Origin: Aeromicrobium ginsengisoli
GTDB lineage: Bacteria; Actinomycetota; Actinomycetes; Propionibacteriales; Nocardioidaceae
Assembly (NCBI RefSeq): GCF_004134905.2
Contig: NZ_SDPQ02000001.1
Span: forward strand, 868,001-932,000
Length of the DNA stretch: 64,000 bases
Reading direction: 5' to 3'
The notes beneath the pieces were generated by a model, which was given only the letters and a program-made list of their open reading frames with translations, did no database searches and was not told the DNA's origin. Position 1 is the first letter of the stretch. Every line of letters starts with the position of its first letter. Shown here piece after piece: positions 33,864 through 43,228 of the stretch. A program made the position numbers and the translations under genes.

Positions 33864-35516
33864 ATGGGCGAGCAGTGGTGGCGCGACGCAGTGATCTACC
33901 AGATCTACCCGCGGTCCTGGGCCGACTCCGACGGCGACGGGATCGGCGACCTGCCCGGCATCACCGCGCGGCTCCCCCACCTGGCTGACCTGGGCGTCGA
34001 TGCCGTCTGGCTCTCGCCGTTCTACACCTCACCCCAGCACGATGCCGGCTACGACGTCGCCGACTACCGCGACGTCGACCCACTCTTCGGCGATCTCGCG
34101 GCATTCGATGCCCTCACCGCTCGCGCGCACGACCTCGGGCTGCGGGTCATCGTCGACATCGTGCCCAACCACTCGTCGAGCGAGCACCCCTGGTTCCAGG
34201 CCGCCCTGGTCGCCGAACCCGGGAGCCCGGAGCGGGCACGCTACATCTTCCGCGAGGGCCGCGACGGCGGGGACCTGCCGCCCAACAACTGGCAGAGCCT
34301 GTTCGGCGGCCCCGCGTGGACCCGGGTCACGGAGCCGGACGGTTCTCTCGGCCAGTGGTACCTGCACCTGTTCGACACCAGCCAGCCCGACTTCGACTGG
34401 ACCAACGCCGAGGTGCGCTCCGAGCTCGAAGATGTTCTGCGATTCTGGCTCGATCGGGGCGTCGACGGGTTCCGGATCGACGTCGCTCACGGCCTGGTCA
34501 AGGCCGACGGACTGCCCGACAGCGAGTACGACCAATGGTCGGAGCCGACGGGCCTGGCGCCCATGTGGGACCAGCCCGGCGTCCACGATATCTACCGCAA
34601 CTGGCGCCGGATCACCGACTCGTACGCCGTTGAGGACCAGGACGCCGATCGCATCCTGTGCGCCGAGGCCTGGGTGCTGCCCGCCGGCGCTCTCGCACGG
34701 TACGTCCGTGAGGACGAGCTCCACCAGTCGTTCAACTTCGAATACCTCATGACGCCGTGGCTGGCTGACGACCAGCGCCGGACGATCACCCACTCGCTCG
34801 CCCAGGCCGAGGCGGTCGGCGCGCCCCAGACCTGGGTGCTGTCCAACCACGACGTCGTACGCCATGCGAGCCGGCTCGGCTATCCGCAGCAACCGGGACT
34901 GCATCGCGTCGACGGCATCGGTGCCGACGACCCACAGCCGGACGCCGAGGTCGGACTGCGTCGCGCCCGCGCCGCGACAGCGGTCATGCTGGCACTGCCG
35001 GGCTCGGCCTACCTGTTCCAGGGCGAGGAGCTGGGCCTGCCCGAAGCCACTCGCCTGCCTGACGAAGCACGCCAGGATCCGACCTTCGCGCGTACCGAAG
35101 GCGCCTCGAAGGGCCGCGACGGCTGTCGCGTGCCGGTGCCGTGGGAAGCCGACGCCCCGTCGTACGGTTTCGGCCCCGGCGAGCACCCCTGGCTGCCCCA
35201 GCCACCCGAGTACGAAACGCTCGCCGCGGACCAGCAACGCGGGGTGCCCGGGTCGACTTTGGAGCTCTACCGAACGCTGCTGGCACTGCGGCGGGCGCTC
35301 CGGCTCGGCCGCGGCACTCTGACGTGGTTGGACGGTTTCCCGGACACCGTCCTGGCGTTCACGGTGACGTCCAGGGCCGGGCAGGTCACGGTGCTCGCCA
35401 ACCTCGGCGAGGTGCCCGTGCCCCTCCCCGAGGGTGCGACTGTCCTCGCGTCGAGCCAGCCCGTCGATCCCGGCGCGCAGCTCGGCACCGACGCCTCGGT
35501 CTGGCTCACGCTCTGA
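33864..35516 (+). CDS. Glycoside hydrolase family 13 alpha-glucosidase
   Basis: A 550-residue cytosolic enzyme. It opens with WWRDAVIYQIYPRSWADSDG, typical of the oligo-1,6/alpha-glucosidase subfamily. The four GH13 regions are visible: DIVPNH, GFRIDVAHG with the nucleophile Asp near 206, LCAEAW with the acid/base Glu near 268, and LSNHDV with Asp near 330. It should release glucose from imported maltose-type oligosaccharides. GAAGGGAG precedes the ATG. The sugar ABC importer begins 101 bases downstream on the same strand, so uptake and cleavage are probably co-regulated. Confidence 0.93.
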   Translation: MGEQWWRDAVIYQIYPRSWADSDGDGIGDLPGITARLPHLADLGVDAVWLSPFYTSPQHDAGYDVADYRDVDPLFGDLAAFDALTARAHDLGLRVIVDIVPNHSSSEHPWFQAALVAEPGSPERARYIFREGRDGGDLPPNNWQSLFGGPAWTRVTEPDGSLGQWYLHLFDTSQPDFDWTNAEVRSELEDVLRFWLDRGVDGFRIDVAHGLVKADGLPDSEYDQWSEPTGLAPMWDQPGVHDIYRNWRRITDSYAVEDQDADRILCAEAWVLPAGALARYVREDELHQSFNFEYLMTPWLADDQRRTITHSLAQAEAVGAPQTWVLSNHDVVRHASRLGYPQQPGLHRVDGIGADDPQPDAEVGLRRARAATAVMLALPGSAYLFQGEELGLPEATRLPDEARQDPTFARTEGASKGRDGCRVPVPWEADAPSYGFGPGEHPWLPQPPEYETLAADQQRGVPGSTLELYRTLLALRRALRLGRGTLTWLDGFPDTVLAFTVTSRAGQVTVLANLGEVPVPLPEGATVLASSQPVDPGAQLGTDASVWLTL

Positions 35517-35617
35517 CCACCTCCCGGTTGCGCTCCCCCGAGGAGGCGGATACGTTCAACTCGTCCCTGTGACCGGCATCACGTGCCGGCCACGAACGGG
35601 ATCGGGTTGGGGGAGGA

Positions 35618-36934
35618 ATGGCCGTACGTTCTGTTCGACGAGTCGTTGCCGGCTGCGCTGCGGCGGCGCTGTCCATGAGTGTGCTGGCCGCCTGCGGCGG
35701 TGGAAGCGGCGGCAAGGCGACGCTCAACTGGTACATCAACCCTGACGGACAGGTCACGCTCAACAAGCTCGCCAAGACCTGCAGCACCAGCAAGTACGAC
35801 ATCAAGATCCAGCTCCTGCCGGCCAGCGCGACCGACCAGCGCACGCAGCTCGCCCGGCGCCTGGCGGCCAAGGACAGCTCGACCGACCTGATGAGCCTCG
35901 ACCCGGTCTTCGTGCCCGAGTTCGCCAATGCCGAGTGGCTCGCCCCCTTCGAGGGCAAGCAGGCCGACCAGGTCCTCGACGACGACGTGCTCAAGGGCGC
36001 CGCCGAGACCGTGCAGTGGGACGACAAAGTCGTCGCGGCGCCACAGTGGGCCAACACGCAGGTGCTCTGGTACCGCCGCTCCCTCGCCGAGAAGGCCGGG
36101 CTCGACATGACCAAGCCCGTCACGTGGGACCAGGTCATCGACGCGGCCAGCGACAACGGCGCCACGGTCGGCGTCCAGGCCAACAAGTACGAGGCCTACG
36201 TCGTGTGGATCAATGCCCTCATTCAAGGCGCCGGCGGCAACATCCTCGATCCGTCAACGGTCGAGAAGGGCCGCGACGCCAAGGTCACGATCGACTCGGA
36301 GGCCGGTGAGGACGCGGCCGGGGTCATCAAGAAGCTCGCCGACTCCAAGGCCGCCCAGCCCGACTTCACGACATCCAACGAGGGCACGAGTCTCGGGTCC
36401 ATGTTCCCCTCCAAGGGGCCCGGCGAGTTCATGACCAACTGGACGTTCGTCTACAAGAACTACGAAGGACTCATCGACAAGCCGAGCGGCCCCAAGGGCA
36501 AGACCGGCTTCGAGGACCTCGGCTGGGCGCGCTACCCGGAGACAGTCGAGGGTGAGGAGTCCAAGCCCCCGATCGGTGGCATCGACATCGGAGTCGGCGC
36601 CTACTCCAAGCACCTCGACTACGCCAAGGCTGCCGCCGTCTGCGTGACCAACGCCAAGGCGCAGACCGCGCTCGCCGTCAACGAGGGCCTGATGCCGTCG
36701 CGGCAGTCGGTCTATGACTCCGCCGAGCTCAAGAAGGCCTACCCTGCCGATCTGTTGAAGCTCTTCAGCGAGAGCGTCGACACCGGCGGACCGCGACCCA
36801 AGAGCGCGTTCTACAGCCAGATCTCGAGCGCGATCCAGTCGCGGTGGCACTCGCCCAACTCGGTCGGCCCGGGCACCCCCAAGAAGTCCGCTGACTTCTT
36901 GACAGCCATCCTCAAGGGAAAGGCGCTCTTGTGA
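35618..36934 (+). CDS. Sugar ABC transporter substrate-binding lipoprotein
   Basis: A 438-residue lipoprotein: signal peptide to residue 25 and lipobox VLAACG with the lipidated Cys at 26. The mature part is of the extracellular solute-binding family 1 (maltose/trehalose type), with NGATVGVQANKYEAYVVWIN and GEFMTNWTFVYKNYE. It captures a sugar at the cell surface for the two permeases that follow. GGGGGAGGA lies just before the ATG. The adjacent alpha-glucosidase points to an alpha-glucoside. It overlaps the first permease gene by four bases. A weak CCGGCA/TGCCGG hairpin at 35573-35589 precedes it. Confidence 0.9.
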   Translation: MAVRSVRRVVAGCAAAALSMSVLAACGGGSGGKATLNWYINPDGQVTLNKLAKTCSTSKYDIKIQLLPASATDQRTQLARRLAAKDSSTDLMSLDPVFVPEFANAEWLAPFEGKQADQVLDDDVLKGAAETVQWDDKVVAAPQWANTQVLWYRRSLAEKAGLDMTKPVTWDQVIDAASDNGATVGVQANKYEAYVVWINALIQGAGGNILDPSTVEKGRDAKVTIDSEAGEDAAGVIKKLADSKAAQPDFTTSNEGTSLGSMFPSKGPGEFMTNWTFVYKNYEGLIDKPSGPKGKTGFEDLGWARYPETVEGEESKPPIGGIDIGVGAYSKHLDYAKAAAVCVTNAKAQTALAVNEGLMPSRQSVYDSAELKKAYPADLLKLFSESVDTGGPRPKSAFYSQISSAIQSRWHSPNSVGPGTPKKSADFLTAILKGKALL

Positions 36935-37869
36935 GTACGTACGTACAAACGGCGGCTCCGGACGAGGCGCCCAAGGCGGTGGACTCCGACCGCACCCGCG
37001 CCGAGAACTCCTTGGCCCGCAAGCTCGTGGCACCGGCGGTCGTGCTCATGCTGGTCGTCACGGCGTTCCCGATGCTCCGGGCGCTCTATCTGTCGATGTT
37101 CAGCTACTCACTGACGGCCCCTGACGACAAGGAGTTCGTCGGTTTCCAGAACTACTGGACCGCCCTGAGCGACCCCTTGTTCTGGCGAGACACCGGCAAC
37201 ACCGTGATGGTCATGATCGTCACGGTGACGATCGAGCTGATCATCGGCTTCGCCTTCGCGATGGTCATGCACAAGCTGATCTTCGCTCGCGGCACGATCC
37301 GCACGTCGATCCTGATCCCCTACGGCGTCATCACCGTCGTCTCGGGTTTCGCCTGGCAGTTCGCGTTCTCCAACACCAACGGTTTCGTCAACAGCTGGCT
37401 GCCCTTCATCGGCGACGACTTCAACTGGTTCGCCAAGTACGACTCTTCGATGATCGCCATCATGGCGTCGGAGATCTGGAAGACCACGCCGTTCATGTCG
37501 CTGCTGCTGCTGGCCGGGCTTGCCCAGGTCTCCGAGGACATGCTCGAGGCCGCCAAGGTCGACGGCGCGACGTGGATCCAACGGCTCTACAAGGTGATCC
37601 TGCCCAACATGCGGGCGGCGATCATGGTGGCGGTGCTGTTCCGAGCGCTCGACGCCTACCGCATCTTCGACAACATCTTCGTCATGACCGCCGGCGCCAA
37701 CAACACCGAGTCGATCTCGTTCCTGACCTATCGGCAGGTGATCGAGCAGTTCCAGCTGGGCATCGGTTCAGCGCTCTCCGTGCTGCTGTTCCTGTCCGTG
37801 CTGGTCCTGGCCTACGCGATCGTCAAGCTCTTCAAGGTCGATCTGTCGGCCGCGCGACAGGAGAACTGA
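36931..37869 (+). CDS. Sugar ABC transporter permease (MalF-like)
   Basis: A 312-residue membrane protein with six helices. The EAA loop that contacts the ATPase is EDMLEAAKVDGATWIQRLYK, followed by LPNMRAAIMVAVLFR. It pairs with the next gene to form the translocation channel. The GTG start overlaps the end of the binding-protein gene, and the stop is two bases before the next start. Confidence 0.93.
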   Translation: MSTYVQTAAPDEAPKAVDSDRTRAENSLARKLVAPAVVLMLVVTAFPMLRALYLSMFSYSLTAPDDKEFVGFQNYWTALSDPLFWRDTGNTVMVMIVTVTIELIIGFAFAMVMHKLIFARGTIRTSILIPYGVITVVSGFAWQFAFSNTNGFVNSWLPFIGDDFNWFAKYDSSMIAIMASEIWKTTPFMSLLLLAGLAQVSEDMLEAAKVDGATWIQRLYKVILPNMRAAIMVAVLFRALDAYRIFDNIFVMTAGANNTESISFLTYRQVIEQFQLGIGSALSVLLFLSVLVLAYAIVKLFKVDLSAARQEN

Positions 37870-37870
37870 G

Positions 37871-38713
37871 ATGAAGGACATTCGCGGCCGCATCCTCACC
37901 GCAATCGGTGTGGTCTTCATCCTCTTCTGGTGCCTGCTTCCGGTCGCCTGGATCATCTCCCTGTCGTTCAAGTCCCAGGAGGCCGTCACCAACGGCAGTC
38001 CTGGATTCTTTCCCTCGGACGGTGGGGGTGCCGGGTGGAAGAACTACACGGACGTTCTCGACGACGAGCAGTTCCGGCACGCGATCATCAACTCGATCGG
38101 CATCTCGCTCATCGCGACCGCGCTGTCCGTGATCTTCGCGACCTTGGCGGCGTACGCCATTGCACGGCTCGAGTTCAAGGGCAAGAAGTTCGTGCTGACC
38201 ACCGCTTTGGTCATCGCGATGTTCCCCGTGGTCTCGCTGGTGGGCCCGCTGTTCGACATGTGGCGCACGTTCGGCATCTATGACTCGTGGATCGGGCTCA
38301 TCATCCCCTACATGTCGTTCACGCTGCCTCTGGCGATCTGGACCCTGTCGGCGTTCTTCCGCGAGATTCCGTGGGAGATGGAGCAGGCCGCCCAGGTCGA
38401 CGGCGCCACGTCGTGGCAGGCGTTCCGCAAGGTCATCGTCCCGCTCGCCGCTCCTGGCGTGTTCACCGCGGCGATCCTGACGTTCTTCTTCGCGTGGAAC
38501 GACTTCGTCTTCGGCATCTCGCTCACGTCGACCGAGCGAGCGCGTCCCATCCCCGCCGCCCTGTCGTTCTTCGTCGGGGCCGATCCGTTCAACCGGCCGG
38601 CATCGCTGCTGGCCGCGGGTGCCGTCGTCGCCACGGTCCCCATCGTCGTCCTCGTCCTGTTCTTCCAGCGCAAGATCGTCGCCGGCCTGACCGCCGGCGC
38701 AGTGAAGGGTTGA
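37871..38713 (+). CDS. Sugar ABC transporter permease (MalG-like)
   Basis: A 280-residue membrane protein with six helices and the EAA motif EMEQAAQVDGATSWQAFRKV followed by IVPLAAPGVFTAAILTFFFA. It is the second half of the channel of the importer. It starts one base after the preceding stop and is followed by the ATPase gene three bases later. Confidence 0.94.
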   Translation: MKDIRGRILTAIGVVFILFWCLLPVAWIISLSFKSQEAVTNGSPGFFPSDGGGAGWKNYTDVLDDEQFRHAIINSIGISLIATALSVIFATLAAYAIARLEFKGKKFVLTTALVIAMFPVVSLVGPLFDMWRTFGIYDSWIGLIIPYMSFTLPLAIWTLSAFFREIPWEMEQAAQVDGATSWQAFRKVIVPLAAPGVFTAAILTFFFAWNDFVFGISLTSTERARPIPAALSFFVGADPFNRPASLLAAGAVVATVPIVVLVLFFQRKIVAGLTAGAVKG

Positions 38714-38716
38714 TCC

Positions 38717-39878
<1,162 letters not shown>

Positions 39879-39880
<2 letters not shown>

Positions 39881-39901
39881 CTCCGTCCTTTCGACGGACT
39901 C
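39879..39901. terminator. Short hairpin between convergent genes
   Basis: TCCGTC and GACGGA pair around the loop CTTTC, with one mismatch further out. It begins at the ATPase stop codon and reaches the stop region of the ParB-like gene. Confidence 0.45.
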
Positions 39902-40754
39902 AGCGGCGCTTCTTGCCCTTGTGGCGGACGGCGTCCATGATCTCGGCGTCCCAGGCGTGGTCGCGGATCAGCCGATAGCGCTCCCCCGCGACCCGTAGGT
40001 AGGCCTCGGCGGGGCGCTCGTCGTCGCCGCGCACGCCGGCCTCCTCGATCAGCTTGACCACCGGCGCGAACTCTTCGGCGTACCAGCGCGCCGCCATCGT
40101 GCGCTTGTCCATGTAGGCGCCCTCGGCGTGCATCGTGCGCGTCGCCCACGCCTCGACGGTCTCGGCGATGACGCCGTAGTCGAACGGGTCGTCGACGGCG
40201 ACGGCCGCCCGCGCCTCACCGGTGAACGGGACGCGCTGCAACATGATCCGACGCCAGTACTTGAGCTCGAGGTCGGACCGCGCCGCTATGCCCACCGGCG
40301 CCAGGAAGGTCTCGATCGCGGTGACCCGAGCCTCGATGACGTCGAGCTTGAGGCTGCGCGCGACCGAGACGCGGTGGTGGCCATCGCGTACGAAGTAATA
40401 GTCGCCGATCTGGTAGACGTCGATCGGCGGGATGTCCTCACCCGTCCGGCTGGCGCGCGACAGCCGCTCCCAGCGCTGGCGACTCACCGCCGAGGTGGGC
40501 CGGAACCGGCGATCGAAGTCACGCATCTTGTCGACCGACCCGACGATCGCGTCAAGCGGGATGACCTTGATGCCGAGATAGTGCTCGGCCCGCCGGCCCA
40601 GCGCCTCGACCACCTCGTCGAACGACAGGGACTGGACGACGTCGTCGGTGTCGTTGCGCAGCCGCGCTGCCAGTGCGGCGAGGAACTGCTGCCTCCGGGC
40701 GCGCATGAAGTCGCTCTCGGCGTCCACGCGTGGCGAGCCCGAGTCGCGCATCAT
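39900..40754 (-). CDS. ParB/Srx-domain-like protein of unknown role
   Basis: A 284-residue protein. Residues about 60-140 include IPLDAIVGSVDKMRDFDRRF and then VYQIGDYYFVRDGHHRVSVA. The phrase GDYYFVRDGHHRVSVAR resembles the GxHR box of the ParB N-terminal/sulfiredoxin-like fold. The C-terminal half is helical without a recognised domain. There is no helix-turn-helix of a chromosome-partition ParB, so it is not the segregation protein. The ATG at 40754 (or the next codon) starts one base after the metallophosphoesterase stop, so the two are co-translated. Confidence 0.65.
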   Translation of the reverse strand: MMRDSGSPRVDAESDFMRARRQQFLAALAARLRNDTDDVVQSLSFDEVVEALGRRAEHYLGIKVIPLDAIVGSVDKMRDFDRRFRPTSAVSRQRWERLSRASRTGEDIPPIDVYQIGDYYFVRDGHHRVSVARSLKLDVIEARVTAIETFLAPVGIAARSDLELKYWRRIMLQRVPFTGEARAAVAVDDPFDYGVIAETVEAWATRTMHAEGAYMDKRTMAARWYAEEFAPVVKLIEEAGVRGDDERPAEAYLRVAGERYRLIRDHAWDAEIMDAVRHKGKKRR

Positions 40755-40755
40755 G

Positions 40756-41382
40756 TCAGCCCCGCCTCCCCGGCCCGGCCACAATCGGCGCCGACGCGGC
40801 CTCGATCTCGATGACCTGCCACGGGATGACGTTGCGGATCGTCGTGCGGCCGAGCTCGCGATCGGGCTTGCGCATGCCGTACGGATGGATGTGGCCGTGC
40901 AGGTGCCACGCGGGCTGCAAGGTCTCGAGGACCCCGTGCAGTGCGGAGATGCCGACGTGCGGCCCGTCGGGCTCGTCGCCCAGACCGAGCGGCGGTGCGT
41001 GCGTCAGCAGGACGTCGACGGGTCCACCCGCGCGAGCGCCTTTGAGGAGCTTGGCGGCTCGCCGGTCGTACTCCTTCTGGGTGTACTGGTGCAGCCCGTG
41101 GTTGTAGACGACGCAGCCCCCGAGCCCCGCGATGCGCAATCCGCCGACCGTGGCGACCCGACCGTCGAGGTCGAGGAAGCCGCGAGGACCCTTGCCACCG
41201 GCCGTGCTCGGGTCGTGGTTGCCCGGCACGTACGCCGCCGGTGCGTCGACGAGCGAGATGAGCGACTCGAGATAGCCCCAGGGCAGGTCGCCCGCAGCGA
41301 CGACGAGGTCAACCTCGAGGTCGCGCGCCCGCGACTCCATCGCGGGGACCTCCTCGTCGGCAACGGCCAACACGCGCACCAT
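40756..41382 (-). CDS. Metallophosphoesterase family protein
   Basis: A 208-residue calcineurin-like protein. Motifs in order are AAGDLPWG (GD), VPGNHDPS (GNHD), VLLTHAPP and HGHIHPYG. The usual first motif D-x-H is replaced by ADEEV near residue 8, so metal site 1 is altered. The substrate is unknown. The ATG at 41382 follows GAGG closely and also a TAGTGT box seven bases upstream. It is the first gene of a two-gene unit with the ParB-like gene. Confidence 0.82.
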   Translation of the reverse strand: MVRVLAVADEEVPAMESRARDLEVDLVVAAGDLPWGYLESLISLVDAPAAYVPGNHDPSTAGGKGPRGFLDLDGRVATVGGLRIAGLGGCVVYNHGLHQYTQKEYDRRAAKLLKGARAGGPVDVLLTHAPPLGLGDEPDGPHVGISALHGVLETLQPAWHLHGHIHPYGMRKPDRELGRTTIRNVIPWQVIEIEAASAPIVAGPGRRG

Positions 41383-41389
41383 GACCTCG

Positions 41390-41395
41390 ACACTA
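41390..41395 (-). promoter_or_regulatory. Possible -10 box of the metallophosphoesterase gene
   Basis: TAGTGT, seven bases, then ATG at 41382. A GAGG within those seven bases makes the leaderless reading less certain. Confidence 0.35.
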
Positions 41396-41421
41396 GCGCG
41401 GGACGAGGTGACTGACACGCC

Positions 41422-41763
41422 TCAGGCGTCGCCGGCCTCGCGGGCCCAGCGGGCTTTGTCCTCCTCGATGCGCCGGCCCACGAAGAACGCGCCGAACCAC
41501 AGTGCCGCGAAGATCGCGCCGACGAAGAACATCACCGTGACGAGGAAGCCCAGCGCGATCGCGCCGGCCTGGATCGCGTGCCCCAGCACGTACGCCTGAG
41601 GGCGGCGGAGCGACCCGGCGGTCAGGATGCAGAGCAGGGCAAGGCCGAGACCGGAGATGAGGGCCAGCGGCTTGCTGACGTCCTCGACCGAGATCATCAC
41701 GGGGACCGCGAGCGCCAGGATGATGGCCTCGAGGGTCAGCATCGCCGAGCACATGCCCCTCAC
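41422..41763 (-). CDS. DUF4233 family membrane protein
   Basis: A 113-residue protein with three or four membrane helices (LEAIILALAVPVMIS, ALISGLGLALLCILTAG, GAIALGFLVTVMFFVG). DUF4233 proteins lie directly after folC in many Actinobacteria; function is unknown. The GTG at 41761-41763 overlaps the folC stop (GTGA), so it is translated with folC. Confidence 0.85.
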   Translation of the reverse strand: MRGMCSAMLTLEAIILALAVPVMISVEDVSKPLALISGLGLALLCILTAGSLRRPQAYVLGHAIQAGAIALGFLVTVMFFVGAIFAALWFGAFFVGRRIEEDKARWAREAGDA

Positions 41764-43097
41764 GAAGGCGTTCCCCCGAACAGCACGCGCGCCTCCCCGA
41801 CGGTGATCACCGATCCGGTGATGAGCACGCCGCCGCTGCCGATCGCGTCCTCGTTGCCCTCGGCGGAGTCCGCCATGGCCACGGCACGCTCGATCGCATC
41901 GTCGAGTCGCGGCACGAGGATGACGCGCTCGGCGCCGAAGATGTCGCCGGCCATCTCGGCCAGCTCTGCGGCCGGCATCGAGCGGGGGGTGCTGTTCTGG
42001 GTGCAGACGATCTCGGCCATGACCGGCTCGAACGTCCGCAGCATCTCCTCGACATCCTTGTCGGCCATGACGCCGACGACACCGATCAGCGGGCTGAACG
42101 TGAACGCGTCCTGGATGGCCTCGACCGTCGCCTGCGCGCCGTGCGGGTTGTGCGCCGCGTCGAGCAGCACGGTCGGGCTGCGACGTACGACCTCCAGCCG
42201 CCCCGGCGAGGTGACCTGCGCGAACGCCTCACGCACCAGGTCCGGATCGAGCTCCTTGGTGCCGGTGAACGCCTCGACGGCCGCCAAGGCGTACGCCGCG
42301 TTGTGGGCCTGGTGCGCGCCGTGCAACGGCAGGAAGATGTCGGAATAGGCCGAAGCGACGCCTTGCAGGTCGATCTGCTGGCCGCCGACCGCCGTCGTGC
42401 GATGGTTGACACCGAAGTCGACACCCTCGCGCAGCGCGATCGCGCCGACCTCGACCGCGCGACGCATCAGGACATCCATGACGGCGTCGGTCTGCTGCGC
42501 GACGACGACGTGCGAACCGGGCTTGATGATGCCCGCCTTCTCCACCGCGATGATCTCGGGACGGTCGCCGAGGTAGCGCTCGTGGTCGACACCGATCGGC
42601 GTGATGACCGCGACCTGGCCGTCGGCGACATTGGTCGCATCCCACGAACCGCCCATCCCGACCTCAATCACGGCGGCATCGACCGGGGCGTCGGCGAACG
42701 CCGCGAACGCCATCGCCGTGATCATCTCGAAGAACGACAACGGGTGCTCCGACGAGTCGTCCACGATCTGCGCATATGCCGCGACGTCCGCGAACGCATC
42801 GACGAACAGCTCCTCGGTCAGCGGGACACCGTCGAGGCAGATGCGCTCGGTCATCGACTGCAGGTGCGGGCTCGTGAACCGGCCCGTACGCAGGTCGAGG
42901 GCCCGCAGGAGCGTGTCGACCATGCGACTCGTCGAGGTCTTGCCATTGGTGCCCGTCAGGTGGATGACCGGATAGGCACGCTGCGGGTCTCCGAGGAGCC
43001 GGCAGACGGCAGCGATCCGGTCGAGAGACGGCTCGAGACGTGTCTCGGGCCACCGGCCGAGAAGCGCGCGCTCGACCTCCGCATAGGTGACTGTCAT
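41760..43097 (-). CDS. folC: Bifunctional folylpolyglutamate synthase / dihydrofolate synthase
   Basis: A 445-residue Mur-ligase-family enzyme that joins glutamate to dihydropteroate and to folates. The ATP loop is HLTGTNGKTSTSRM near residue 48, then GRFTSPHL, VIEVGMGGSWDATN and the C-terminal-domain phrase LLDAAHNPHGA. The ATG is at 43095-43097. In Actinobacteria folC usually follows valS on one strand; here a plus-strand MMPL gene and plus-strand valS lie upstream, so the local order has been rearranged. Confidence 0.96.
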   Translation of the reverse strand: MTVTYAEVERALLGRWPETRLEPSLDRIAAVCRLLGDPQRAYPVIHLTGTNGKTSTSRMVDTLLRALDLRTGRFTSPHLQSMTERICLDGVPLTEELFVDAFADVAAYAQIVDDSSEHPLSFFEMITAMAFAAFADAPVDAAVIEVGMGGSWDATNVADGQVAVITPIGVDHERYLGDRPEIIAVEKAGIIKPGSHVVVAQQTDAVMDVLMRRAVEVGAIALREGVDFGVNHRTTAVGGQQIDLQGVASAYSDIFLPLHGAHQAHNAAYALAAVEAFTGTKELDPDLVREAFAQVTSPGRLEVVRRSPTVLLDAAHNPHGAQATVEAIQDAFTFSPLIGVVGVMADKDVEEMLRTFEPVMAEIVCTQNSTPRSMPAAELAEMAGDIFGAERVILVPRLDDAIERAVAMADSAEGNEDAIGSGGVLITGSVITVGEARVLFGGTPS

Positions 43098-43228
43098 CGT
43101 CGTCCATTGTCGCAGGACCTCAGGGGACGATCAGGGGCACCACCTATGTCACATTTGTCGGTGCATTACGTCATGATGTTGTCACCGTGTTTCGCGTCCC
43201 GATCGGACGCTCACCCGAGGAGAAATTC

